From positions 1-64,000 of the forward strand of contig CAMOEW010000003.1 in NCBI GenBank assembly GCA_946612625.1: a DNA stretch of 64,000 nucleotides, given 5' to 3'. Within the stretch, counting starts at the first letter, position 1. Each line of letters opens with the position of its first letter. The notes under the pieces were generated by a model. The model saw nothing but the letters and a program-made list of their open reading frames with translations, ran no database searches and was not told the origin of the DNA. Source of the DNA: an uncultured Prevotella sp. (GTDB lineage Bacteria; Bacteroidota; Bacteroidia; Bacteroidales; Bacteroidaceae). The translations under genes and the position numbers were made by a program. Of the stretch, positions 31,696 through 40,120 are shown piece after piece.

Positions 31696-34221
31696 TTAAT
31701 CTTGATAATAAATTCGTTTTACGCGGTTGGAAATGCCGGTAAGCACCTCGTATGGGATAGTATCAAGGATGTCGGACAGCACAGTGACTGGCAGATTGTC
31801 GCCGAAAATCTCAACAGTATCGCCCTCGCGGCATGGGATGTCTGTCACATCAACCATCGCTACATCCATACAGATATTTCCAACATATGGGGCCTTCTGT
31901 CCGTTGACGAGACAGTAGCCGGCTCCGCGTCCGAGCTTGCGGTTCAGGCCATCGGCATAGCCGATAGGGATGGCGGCAATAACGCTGTCGCGGCTTAGAA
32001 TGCCTTTACGCGAATAACCCACCGTCTCTTCCTTAGGAACATGGCGCAATTGAAGAATGGTGGTTTTCAGCGTGCTCACGTTATGCAAGATGTGATTGTC
32101 GCGAGGATCAATGCCATAGAGTCCCAGCCCAAGACGACACATGTCGAGATGACGTTCGGGGAAGTGTTCTATACCTGCCGAATTGCATATATGACGCAAT
32201 ATCTTATGGTCGAAGGCAGCCTGCAGACGGCTGCTCGCACGGTCGAAGCGCTCAAACTGCATCTTGGAAAAATTGTCGAAGTCGTCGCTATCGCTACCCA
32301 CGAAATGCGAGAACACCGAACGAGCGATAATGGCATTCTGATTCTTCAAACGGCGTATCACCTCATCAATTTCATCCATGGTTGTCTCACCACCATCAGA
32401 GAAACCGGTGGAAGATGCATTGAACCCCAAACGGTGCATACCTGTGTCGAGCTTTATGTGAACGGGATAGCCGGTGATGCCTTCCTTCTCGGCTGCACGT
32501 ATCAGAGCATCCATAAGACGGAAGTTATATACTTCGGGTTCAAGTTCATAGTCGAACATCGTCTTGAAAGCAGTCATCTCGGGATTCATAATCATAATGT
32601 TCGTAGTGATGCCGTTCTTACGCAAAGTGACGCCCTCGTCGGCGACAGCAACGGCCAGATAGTCAACCCGATGATCCTGCAAAGTCTTTGCCACCTCGAC
32701 GGCTCCGGCACCGTAGGCATCAGCCTTTACCATGCACACGAGCTTGGTCTCAGGACGCATATACGAACGGTAATGGTTGAAGTTATCCACAACGGCATTG
32801 AGGTTGACTTCGAGTATCGTCTCGTGCACTTTCTGTTCAAGCAGTTCTGTTATGTAGTCGAAGCCGAAGCTGCGGGCACCTTTTATCAGTACCACCTCGT
32901 CGCGCAGAGAGGTGAACACATCGCTGGCAACAAACTGTTGAACATTATCGAAGAAATGCTTGTTCTGAAGTGGTATGTACTGTGAGTTCGCCTTCAACTC
33001 CTCACCTATGCCGATGAACTTCTCCACCTTGCGCTCGACGACGAGCTTTCCAATCTCACCATACAAGTCGGCAGCACTGCGCCCACTCTGGTAGATGTCG
33101 CTGAGAATGAGCGTATGGTGGCGTCCGTTATGGTCGGGACGCCGATTCATAAAGTCAAGAGCGATGTCAAGGCTTGTCACGTCGCTGTTATAGGAATCGT
33201 TGATTATCGTACATCCATGCTGTCCCTCTTTCACCTCCAAACGCATTGCCACAGGTTCAAGGTGTGCCATACGTTCGGCCAGGCAATCACGCGACAGCCC
33301 TAATCGCAAAGAAACTATAGCACAAGCGAACGAGCATTCGAGCGAAGCCTCGTCGATGAAAGGCAACACATACTCATCTTCCTGTCCATTATATATATAA
33401 TGTACACGAGTGGATCGTCCGTCTTGTTCTGTCTTGCGGATATAAAACGGTGTCAGCTCATTCACACTGCTCCACCCTATCTTTTCGCCTTTATAACCGG
33501 AGCGACGTATGCAGCGGCTGATGATGTCGTCGTCAGCATTATATACTATGGTCTTGGCACCGTGGAACAGTTTCAGTTTCTCATTGCACTTTTCATCCAT
33601 AGAACGAAAATTTTCCTGATGAGCGGCACCAAGACTCGTAAGAACGCCAATTGTGGGCTGGATAATGTCGCGCAGAGCTTCCATCTCGTCAGGCTCACTG
33701 ATGCCTGCCTCGAAAAGACCTACCTGCGTATTCTGGTCGAGAAGCCATACTGAGAGAGGAACGCCGATCTGCGAATTATAACTCTTGGGACTGCGAGTGA
33801 CGGCACAGTCTGGTGAGAGAATCTGATAGAGCCATTCTTTCACCATCGTCTTGCCATTGCTTCCTGTAATTCCCACGATGGGGATATCAAACTCGTCGCG
33901 ATGACGCTCGGCAAGACGCTGAAGAGCGGCAAGCGGAGACGGGACCTGGAGGAAATTGGCATCCGGAAAAAGCGAAGCATCAACAGCAAACTGTGATTGG
34001 TTTCCATTTTCCACGACAAAACTTCTGACCCCTCGCTTATACAAATCAGGGATGTACTTATGACCATCGTTACGGTTGCTGCGCAATGCAAAGAAAAGCG
34101 TCTCTTCAGGGAAACAGAGCGAGCGGCTGTCTGTCAGCAGCCAGCCTATCGTGGTCTGTTCTCCTCCGATTCGCCGTGCACCTATCAGCGTTGTAATTTG
34201 CTCAATAGTGTATTTTTTCAT
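31696..34221 (-). CDS. Bifunctional MurF ligase / alanine racemase
   Basis: An 841-aa fusion acting in peptidoglycan precursor synthesis. Residues about 1-455 are MurF (UDP-MurNAc-tripeptide:D-Ala-D-Ala ligase), with the ATP loop GITGSNGKTMVKEWL (about 115-129) and NDSYNSD. Residues about 465-841 are a fold-type III alanine racemase: CMVKADAYGAGA holds the PLP lysine (about residue 499), and VGYSRKG (about 735) with PIGYADGLNR completes the active site. The fused form is known across Bacteroidetes. It makes D-Ala and uses D-Ala-D-Ala in one polypeptide. It begins 9 bp after the GSCFA gene, in an operon led by fkp. Confidence 0.95.
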   Translation of the reverse strand: MKKYTIEQITTLIGARRIGGEQTTIGWLLTDSRSLCFPEETLFFALRSNRNDGHKYIPDLYKRGVRSFVVENGNQSQFAVDASLFPDANFLQVPSPLAALQRLAERHRDEFDIPIVGITGSNGKTMVKEWLYQILSPDCAVTRSPKSYNSQIGVPLSVWLLDQNTQVGLFEAGISEPDEMEALRDIIQPTIGVLTSLGAAHQENFRSMDEKCNEKLKLFHGAKTIVYNADDDIISRCIRRSGYKGEKIGWSSVNELTPFYIRKTEQDGRSTRVHYIYNGQEDEYVLPFIDEASLECSFACAIVSLRLGLSRDCLAERMAHLEPVAMRLEVKEGQHGCTIINDSYNSDVTSLDIALDFMNRRPDHNGRHHTLILSDIYQSGRSAADLYGEIGKLVVERKVEKFIGIGEELKANSQYIPLQNKHFFDNVQQFVASDVFTSLRDEVVLIKGARSFGFDYITELLEQKVHETILEVNLNAVVDNFNHYRSYMRPETKLVCMVKADAYGAGAVEVAKTLQDHRVDYLAVAVADEGVTLRKNGITTNIMIMNPEMTAFKTMFDYELEPEVYNFRLMDALIRAAEKEGITGYPVHIKLDTGMHRLGFNASSTGFSDGGETTMDEIDEVIRRLKNQNAIIARSVFSHFVGSDSDDFDNFSKMQFERFDRASSRLQAAFDHKILRHICNSAGIEHFPERHLDMCRLGLGLYGIDPRDNHILHNVSTLKTTILQLRHVPKEETVGYSRKGILSRDSVIAAIPIGYADGLNRKLGRGAGYCLVNGQKAPYVGNICMDVAMVDVTDIPCREGDTVEIFGDNLPVTVLSDILDTIPYEVLTGISNRVKRIYYQD

Positions 34222-34230
34222 TTAGTATAA

Positions 34231-35052
34231 TTATATTTTCTTATTAAATGCTGCAAAATTAGGATATTTCTTCGACAACTCCATCACTTTTAACATTGTT
34301 TTATCCATAAAGGCACGATATTCGCCACTTTCGGGGTTGAAAGGCTTGTGGGCAAGTGCCTCTTTAAGAGGTTTCCATTCTTTAAGAAACTCCCTCGCAC
34401 GTTCGCTGAAGCAACATTCCACCAACCGTTCCCACAGATATTCCACCGCCTGTTCAGACGGATGAATCATGTCTGGCTTATAAAAACGATAGTCGCGAAG
34501 CTCGTCATCAATAATCTCGTAGGCGGGAAAGTAAGGCAATTGCAACCTCGATACGGCCAGAAGGAGTGTTGCCTTGGAAATCCGACTTTCATGAAATCCG
34601 TATTTTCTGTAACGGACGGGACTTACAGTAAGAACGACACATATCCCAGGGTTTCGCTCTCTCAGTAGTTCAGAGGCTTTCGTCAAAGTATCACAACATT
34701 CATCCACAGTAAGTTTTTCCTCATGAAAGAGGGCTTGCGGGCGTTTTCGACAGTTGTCAACTATCTCGCCCGTGGCTATCTCGCGATACACGTGGTTGGT
34801 GCCAAGCGTGAAAAATGCCACTTTAGGAGAAAATCCTACATATTTTTCATCTGTGAGCATGTGCTCCACAGTATGTAATATGCTCACAGGGTTATACATC
34901 ACTCCGTATGGATTGGTCACAACGCGGAACTTCTCTTCCCTAAACCTCGCACCTATATTATCGGCAAAACAACTGCCTATAAACAGCAATTCATCGCATG
35001 GTTCCAACTCAAACGGCAGTTTTTCTATATCTACAACGGTTCTGAATTCCAT
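34231..35052 (-). CDS. GSCFA domain protein
   Basis: A 273-aa protein named for its N-terminal motif, here LLFIGSCFADNIGARF, in a SGNH-hydrolase-like fold. The Ser in GSCF is the likely nucleophile, and PDMIHPSEQAVEYLW near residue 190 supplies the Asp-x-x-His pair typical of SGNH esterases, so an esterase or acyl-transferring role on cell-surface glycans is possible. No signal peptide is visible, so it is probably cytoplasmic. It starts 1 bp after fkp and 9 bp before murF-alr. The biochemical substrate is not known for this family. Confidence 0.85.
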   Translation of the reverse strand: MEFRTVVDIEKLPFELEPCDELLFIGSCFADNIGARFREEKFRVVTNPYGVMYNPVSILHTVEHMLTDEKYVGFSPKVAFFTLGTNHVYREIATGEIVDNCRKRPQALFHEEKLTVDECCDTLTKASELLRERNPGICVVLTVSPVRYRKYGFHESRISKATLLLAVSRLQLPYFPAYEIIDDELRDYRFYKPDMIHPSEQAVEYLWERLVECCFSERAREFLKEWKPLKEALAHKPFNPESGEYRAFMDKTMLKVMELSKKYPNFAAFNKKI

Positions 35053-35053
35053 A

Positions 35054-37729
35054 TCAGCTGCGACTTATCTGAAGCCCCTGCTTACTTAAGCTCATTTCAA
35101 CGAAACGAGCATTGGCATTACAGCGGTTCTCATTTATTATCTTTTGTATGCGTGCAGCTGCCTCCGGGTCTTTTGCCACCATATACAAATATCCGCCACC
35201 GCCGGCTCCGGGCAACTTATAACCAAGACAGAGATCGTCAACGAGGTTGGTTATACGCTGTACGTCAGCCGGATTGGTACCGCTGTCGAGTGCCTGATTC
35301 TGAAGCCAGTTCCTACGCAGGGCGAGTCCCATCTGCCGGAAATTATTGCGCTGGATAGCCTCATACATGTCGAGCGCATGACTCTTCATATCGCGCAGCA
35401 GTGTCAATTGTGAGTTCTCGTTAAGGAACATGTGACACACTATCTCGGCAAGTATTTTCTTTGCCGTCCGAGTGATACCCGTATAATAGAGAAGATGGCA
35501 CTGCCGGTATTCGGGCTGTGTAAACACGTCGTCGGGAATCCACCTCACTGTGGGCGTCTGCTCAAATCCCTTCGTTGTCTGCAAGAGTTTCACTCCGCCG
35601 AGAACGCCGCCATACTGATCCTGCCATCCGCCGCCGGTAGTGAGCATCTGTTCGAGCACCAGCGTGCGCTTACATATCTCGTGTTTATCCCACGACAATG
35701 AGCAGAAGTCGCTGACAGCCCCGAGCAAAGTGGCGGCAAGAATACTGCTCGTACCAAGACCGCTGCCGGCCGGTATTGCCGAAAGCAACGTCAGTTCGAT
35801 GCCACAGCCGAAAGCCTCAAGTTGTGTACGCAACGAGTCGAAATGCTCATCGGAAAACCTTGGCAGGAAACCGGCAAGCGACAGTGCCGCTTTGGGGATG
35901 GAGAACGGGCTGCCCACTTTTTTATAGTCGGCAAGCTGCTCGTATGTCTCTACCACTTCACATGCACCAAGATCGATGCTACGCAACAGCACATGGTATT
36001 CCTTGCAGGGCTTTACGAACGCCTGTATGGGCTGCTGACCATTCAGTTCGATTGCAATGTTCACCACGTTACCGCCTTCCATCAGACAGAACGGAGGAGT
36101 GTCAGTCCAACCTCCGCTGATGTCGATACGCACTGGCGAGCGTCCCCACACTATCTGGTCGTCGTAGATATCCTTGTGTGGATGCTGTTTTTCAGAAAGC
36201 GCCGTAACCGTAAGCCCATGCCTCAACAGACCGAAAGCTGTGTCGCTGTCACCACGAAACATAGCATCCTGCATACGAGTGATGAGCGGAGCATCGGAAT
36301 CTACAGGCTCAGGCATCGCCACACCAAGACGGTCGGAAAGCGTCCGGGTATGGTTCAAGTCCAACTGATAGAACACGCTGTGCCTCCAGTTACGCGCCAT
36401 CTGCTGCAGGTTCTTTTTGAGATATACATCCCTCTGCCCGGCAATACGCATCAGGTTTGCCTGGTTGCTAATGTCCTCGGCGGACAAAAGACACGAATCG
36501 ACGGGCGACATTTCGGAAGTAACAACGGGAAACTGCTTTCTCTGCTGCTCTTCTCCGGCGAACTTGTCATCTATATTATAACGTCGAACGCAATAGTTGC
36601 TGTCGCCGACAGGCACGAAATCGATACACTGCCCCGGCTCAAGGCGAATGCCAAGACCAACAGGCGGCACACCAGTGACTATATTGTCATGGGTGAAAGT
36701 CCATCCCTCGTCGATATAGCTATTCTCTATCCAGATATTCTGATTTTCATCAGTGAATCCAACATTCAAATCGGAATTCTGCACGAATATCGACGGATGG
36801 GGTTTGCGGTCACGGTGCATAATCTCACGCTGGTCGTTGACGAGGTTCTGTATTGACATCATCGACGTAATCATCTCACGCGACGTTCCAAAATGATAAA
36901 ACTCACCTCCAGGCAGCGGCATCACTGCAACATTAAGACTTCCGATTTCTTCGTCAGCAATGGTCGGGTCGGTACCGAGAGCACATCCGAACTCCGAATA
37001 GAGGTCATACTCTTTTAATTCGCAATTGGCATTTGGCATTTTACATTTGTCACCAGCCATACTGCGCCTGGCCAATAATTCTACAGCACGGTCACTCAAT
37101 AGCCACACGCCAATGTCAGTGAGATAATAATGATTGTCGAGCAGCGAGTTAAGGGTTTCCACTGTGGGTTTCTGAAGCATCTGTTTCAATACGCCGGGAG
37201 TCTTCCGGTCGCTTACGAACACGCCATGGTCTTTGGCAATCGATGAGTCAAGCCAAAGGCCGTAGCATACAACGTCGGCATCTGGAACAGGCTGCAAAGG
37301 CTGCGTCGCACGTATCAGGACATCACCACTTGCTATCATCGTATGGATATTGGCTGGTGCCATCGACATGATTTTCTCGTATAGCGGCAACTGCTGCGAC
37401 AGCAGCGTCTGCGTGAGCTGCTGGCCGCGTTCCCAACGGAATACCGGCAGAGGCATCAACATCTTTCCTGAAGGGGCGTATGCTGGAAGCCGCCTACTCT
37501 GACCGCCGCCATGTAGAATGATGCGACGTTCCTGCGAAAGCCATTCGCCGAATGGAACCTCACTATTTTCGCAACGCCGGCATTCCTGTAAGACCCATGT
37601 CGTACCGCCGCCGCTGCCCAGTTTATGACCGACGGGATCGCACGTACAGAAATACTCATCACGGCCAAGCCCAGTAACTCTATGGAAACATTCCACCAAA
37701 TTTGGCGGCAAAGAAAGCAACTTTTTCAT
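35054..37729 (-). CDS. fkp: Bifunctional L-fucokinase / GDP-L-fucose pyrophosphorylase
   Basis: Fkp turns exogenous L-fucose into L-fucose-1-phosphate and then GDP-fucose, which gut Bacteroidetes place on capsules and surface glycoproteins. The 891-aa product starts with the nucleotidyl-transfer domain (ILHGGGQSRRLPAYAPSGKML, about 71-92). A left-handed helix/linker region follows. A C-terminal GHMP kinase has RIDISGGWTDTPPF, IPAGSGLGTSSILAA (about 650-664) and LPGAGGGGYL. It is somewhat shorter than the about 950-aa Bacteroides protein. Residues about 227-238 (CKMPNANCELK) look like an in-frame insertion from repetitive non-coding DNA. It is divergent from fucP, giving uptake plus activation of fucose. 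Confidence 0.95.
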   Translation of the reverse strand: MKKLLSLPPNLVECFHRVTGLGRDEYFCTCDPVGHKLGSGGGTTWVLQECRRCENSEVPFGEWLSQERRIILHGGGQSRRLPAYAPSGKMLMPLPVFRWERGQQLTQTLLSQQLPLYEKIMSMAPANIHTMIASGDVLIRATQPLQPVPDADVVCYGLWLDSSIAKDHGVFVSDRKTPGVLKQMLQKPTVETLNSLLDNHYYLTDIGVWLLSDRAVELLARRSMAGDKCKMPNANCELKEYDLYSEFGCALGTDPTIADEEIGSLNVAVMPLPGGEFYHFGTSREMITSMMSIQNLVNDQREIMHRDRKPHPSIFVQNSDLNVGFTDENQNIWIENSYIDEGWTFTHDNIVTGVPPVGLGIRLEPGQCIDFVPVGDSNYCVRRYNIDDKFAGEEQQRKQFPVVTSEMSPVDSCLLSAEDISNQANLMRIAGQRDVYLKKNLQQMARNWRHSVFYQLDLNHTRTLSDRLGVAMPEPVDSDAPLITRMQDAMFRGDSDTAFGLLRHGLTVTALSEKQHPHKDIYDDQIVWGRSPVRIDISGGWTDTPPFCLMEGGNVVNIAIELNGQQPIQAFVKPCKEYHVLLRSIDLGACEVVETYEQLADYKKVGSPFSIPKAALSLAGFLPRFSDEHFDSLRTQLEAFGCGIELTLLSAIPAGSGLGTSSILAATLLGAVSDFCSLSWDKHEICKRTLVLEQMLTTGGGWQDQYGGVLGGVKLLQTTKGFEQTPTVRWIPDDVFTQPEYRQCHLLYYTGITRTAKKILAEIVCHMFLNENSQLTLLRDMKSHALDMYEAIQRNNFRQMGLALRRNWLQNQALDSGTNPADVQRITNLVDDLCLGYKLPGAGGGGYLYMVAKDPEAAARIQKIINENRCNANARFVEMSLSKQGLQISRS

Positions 37730-37750
37730 CGTTTTAATCTATTTTGAATG

Positions 37751-37758
37751 CAAAGTTA
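37751..37758 (-). promoter_or_regulatory. -7 box of the fkp-GSCFA-murF/alr operon
   Basis: The minus strand reads TAACTTTG followed by CATTC, about 22 nt before the fkp ATG. No TTTG at standard -33 spacing. Confidence 0.55.
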
Positions 37759-37801
37759 TATTTTTTTGGGCAAAAAAGGAAGAATTATAATTTATTTATT
37801 G

Positions 37802-37809
37802 TACTTTTG
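37802..37809 (+). promoter_or_regulatory. -7 box of fucP
   Basis: TACTTTTG followed by CATC lies 28 nt before the ATG at 37838. The longer open frame from 37748 begins before it. Confidence 0.55.
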
Positions 37810-37837
37810 CATCAATTATCTACTAATTAGACATAAA

Positions 37838-39175
37838 ATGGACAGAAATAACAAAGACGGCGTATTAACTAAGAACGGGGTCAGCCTGCTCATTCCGTTC
37901 CTCATGATAACTTTATGCTTTGCGCTGTGGGGTTTTGCCAACGACGTTACCAGTCCTATGGTAAAAGCATTCTCAAAAATTTTCCGAATGAGTGTCACCG
38001 AGGGAGCATTAGTTCAGGTGGCGTTCTATCTAGGATATTTCTGCATGGCATTCCCCGCTGCTATGTTCATACAGAAATATTCATTCAAGGCCGGTGTCTT
38101 AGTGGGGCTTTCGCTCTTTGCCATCGGCTCGCTGATGTTCTTTCCGGCAAAAATGCTCGGCTTTTATTATCCGTTTCTCCTTGCTTATTTCATTCTTACC
38201 TGCGGACTGTCGTTTCTTGAGACGAGCTGCAACCCATTCATATATTGTATGGGAAGCGAAGAGACAGCAACTCAACGACTGAATCTCGCCCAAGCTTTCA
38301 ATCCTATCGGCAACCTTACAGGTATGTTTGTCGCCATGCAATTCATCCAAGCCAAGATGAGTCCGCTGTCAACGTCTGCACGTCATCATCTTCCACAAGA
38401 GCAATTCAATCTGATAAAAGACCACGACCTCGGCGTGCTCATACAACCTTATCTTGTCATTGGAGTGCTCTCGATTCTTCTGCTGGTACTAATACGCCTA
38501 TACAACATGCCCAAGGACGGCGATACAAAATCGAAGAAGACAATGGTAAAGGCACTTCGTGAACTCATTCACATACGCAACTACCGCGAAGGAGTGATAG
38601 CCCAGTTCTTCTATATCGGTGCTCAAGTAACATGTTGGACGTTTATTATCCAGTACGGCACGCGTGTATTCATGGCTGAAGGCATGGACGAGAGGGCAGC
38701 TGAGATTATGTCGCAGAAATACAACATCATAGCCATGGTGTTCTTCACCGTCAGCCGCTTCATCTGCACATGGTTCCTAAAGTATATCCAACCGGGACGC
38801 TTGTTAGCTATCCTTGCCATTATCGGCGGTGTCTTCGTCGCGGGAACAATATTATTCACAGACCGCAACGGTCTCTATTGCCTTGTTGCAGTGAGCGCAT
38901 GTATGTCGCTGATGTTCCCCACCATCTATGGTATTGCGTTGCGTGGTGTCGGCGACAATGTAAAGTTTGCCGGTGCCGGACTTATCATGTCAATCCTTGG
39001 AGGCTCGTTCTTCCCGCCAATTCAGGCAATCGTCATCGACATGAACTGGAACTTCCTCGGACTTCCCGCCACAAACATTTCATTCATCATCCCGTTCATC
39101 TGTTTCGTTGTCATTGCTCTCTACGGCCATCGTGCATACATTCGTAACAACATTAACAGAAACTACTACAGGTAA
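37838..39175 (+). CDS. fucP: L-fucose:H+ symporter
   Basis: A 445-aa MFS carrier importing L-fucose with protons. The start at 37838 lies after the promoter box and gives a normal N-terminus, MDRNNKDGVLTKNGVSLLIPF. Family signs: LCFALWGFANDVTSPMV in helix 1 (with the Asn-Asp pair that includes the proton-coupling Asp), QVAFYLGYFCMAFPAAMFI, LSFLETSCNPFIYCMG, and NLAQAFNPIGNLTGMF. It is divergent from fkp with only 108 bp between start codons, so both may answer to the same fucose signal. Related symporters for other sugars share these motifs, but the fkp context favours fucose. Confidence 0.92.
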   Translation: MDRNNKDGVLTKNGVSLLIPFLMITLCFALWGFANDVTSPMVKAFSKIFRMSVTEGALVQVAFYLGYFCMAFPAAMFIQKYSFKAGVLVGLSLFAIGSLMFFPAKMLGFYYPFLLAYFILTCGLSFLETSCNPFIYCMGSEETATQRLNLAQAFNPIGNLTGMFVAMQFIQAKMSPLSTSARHHLPQEQFNLIKDHDLGVLIQPYLVIGVLSILLLVLIRLYNMPKDGDTKSKKTMVKALRELIHIRNYREGVIAQFFYIGAQVTCWTFIIQYGTRVFMAEGMDERAAEIMSQKYNIIAMVFFTVSRFICTWFLKYIQPGRLLAILAIIGGVFVAGTILFTDRNGLYCLVAVSACMSLMFPTIYGIALRGVGDNVKFAGAGLIMSILGGSFFPPIQAIVIDMNWNFLGLPATNISFIIPFICFVVIALYGHRAYIRNNINRNYYR

Positions 39176-39206
39176 CTTAGGCTACAACACCGTCACCATC
39201 CTTGGA

Positions 39207-39899
39207 TTATTTCCCGTTAATACTCTCTAAGAATGCCTTCGTGACATGGAATGACTTGTCGGCTATCTCGTCCCAAAAATTAAAGTACTGCGAGGCGTTT
39301 GTGTCTTTCAGCGGTATATCGCTGATGATGCGGAAACTGATGAATCGTACTTTGTGCAGATAGCACACATGGGCTATGGCACACGACTCCATATCCACTG
39401 CCATTGCTTCTGGGAAATGGCTCAGGATGTCACGCATTTTCTCGCGACTGTCAACGAACCAATCGCCGGTAACGATAAGACCCTTGTGAACCGGCACGCC
39501 GGCATCAACCGCAAGTGCTTCCGAAAGCAAAGTATCGTCTGAATCGTAGCGTGCTGGAAAGCCCACAATCTGGCCGTATTCCACTCCACTGCCGCAATAC
39601 ATATCGTGATATACGCACTGGGTGCTCGCTACGACCTCCTGAACATTCAACTCTACGGATGCTCCACCAGCCACACCCGACGAGACGATGACATCTGGAT
39701 GGTAATGGCAAATCATTTCTGCTGTTCCTGCCGCGGCATTTACCTTTCCGATACCACTCGAAAGCATCACAATTTCGTTGTCACCCATCGTTCCGACAAC
39801 GAATGTTCTGCCGTCGTTTACCTCCTCACCGCCGTGGCTCAGAAGAGCCTTAATGCGCATGAACTCCTTGTCCATCGCGATAATTACACCTATTTTCAT
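39207..39899 (-). CDS. mtnN: 5'-methylthioadenosine/S-adenosylhomocysteine nucleosidase
   Basis: MTAN hydrolyses methylthioadenosine and S-adenosylhomocysteine to adenine plus the thio-sugar, recycling SAM by-products. The 230-aa product has IGVIIAMDKEFMRI (the N-terminal acid/base Glu), MLSSGIGKVNAAAGTAEMI, VSSGVAGG, and AVDMESCAIAHVCY, which holds the MxSxA catalytic-site Glu/Met. The ATG at 39899 gives the standard MKIGVI start; nine codons further up is only extra frame overlapping the promoter region. It is a single gene, convergent with fucP across a 31-bp gap without a visible terminator. Confidence 0.93.
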   Translation of the reverse strand: MKIGVIIAMDKEFMRIKALLSHGGEEVNDGRTFVVGTMGDNEIVMLSSGIGKVNAAAGTAEMICHYHPDVIVSSGVAGGASVELNVQEVVASTQCVYHDMYCGSGVEYGQIVGFPARYDSDDTLLSEALAVDAGVPVHKGLIVTGDWFVDSREKMRDILSHFPEAMAVDMESCAIAHVCYLHKVRFISFRIISDIPLKDTNASQYFNFWDEIADKSFHVTKAFLESINGK

Positions 39900-39923
39900 A
39901 TAACTTTGCTGATTTTTCCGTTG

Positions 39924-39931
39924 CAAAATTA
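39924..39931 (-). promoter_or_regulatory. -7 box of mtnN
   Basis: The minus strand reads TAATTTTG followed by CAACG, about 25 nt before the ATG at 39899. Confidence 0.5.
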
Positions 39932-40037
39932 TAAAAAAAATCGGTTTTTTGAGTCAGATAGGGCATAAAAAAAACAAAAAGACAAGATAGGGTCAAGATA
40001 TACTAATAAAACCTTTGGCTACGTGATGAAAATTTTG

Positions 40038-40045
40038 TAATTTTG
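40038..40045 (+). promoter_or_regulatory. -7 box of the YfhO gene
   Basis: TAATTTTG followed by CAGG lies 76 nt before the ATG. The leader contains a small hairpin, GAAGCAG-T-CTGCTTC (40064-40079 region). Confidence 0.5.
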
Positions 40046-40120
40046 CAGGCGATGCGCAGGGCAGAAGCAGTCTGCTTCAGGTAGTTTACCCTCACAAAAC
40101 GAACATAAAGATTTTATAGC

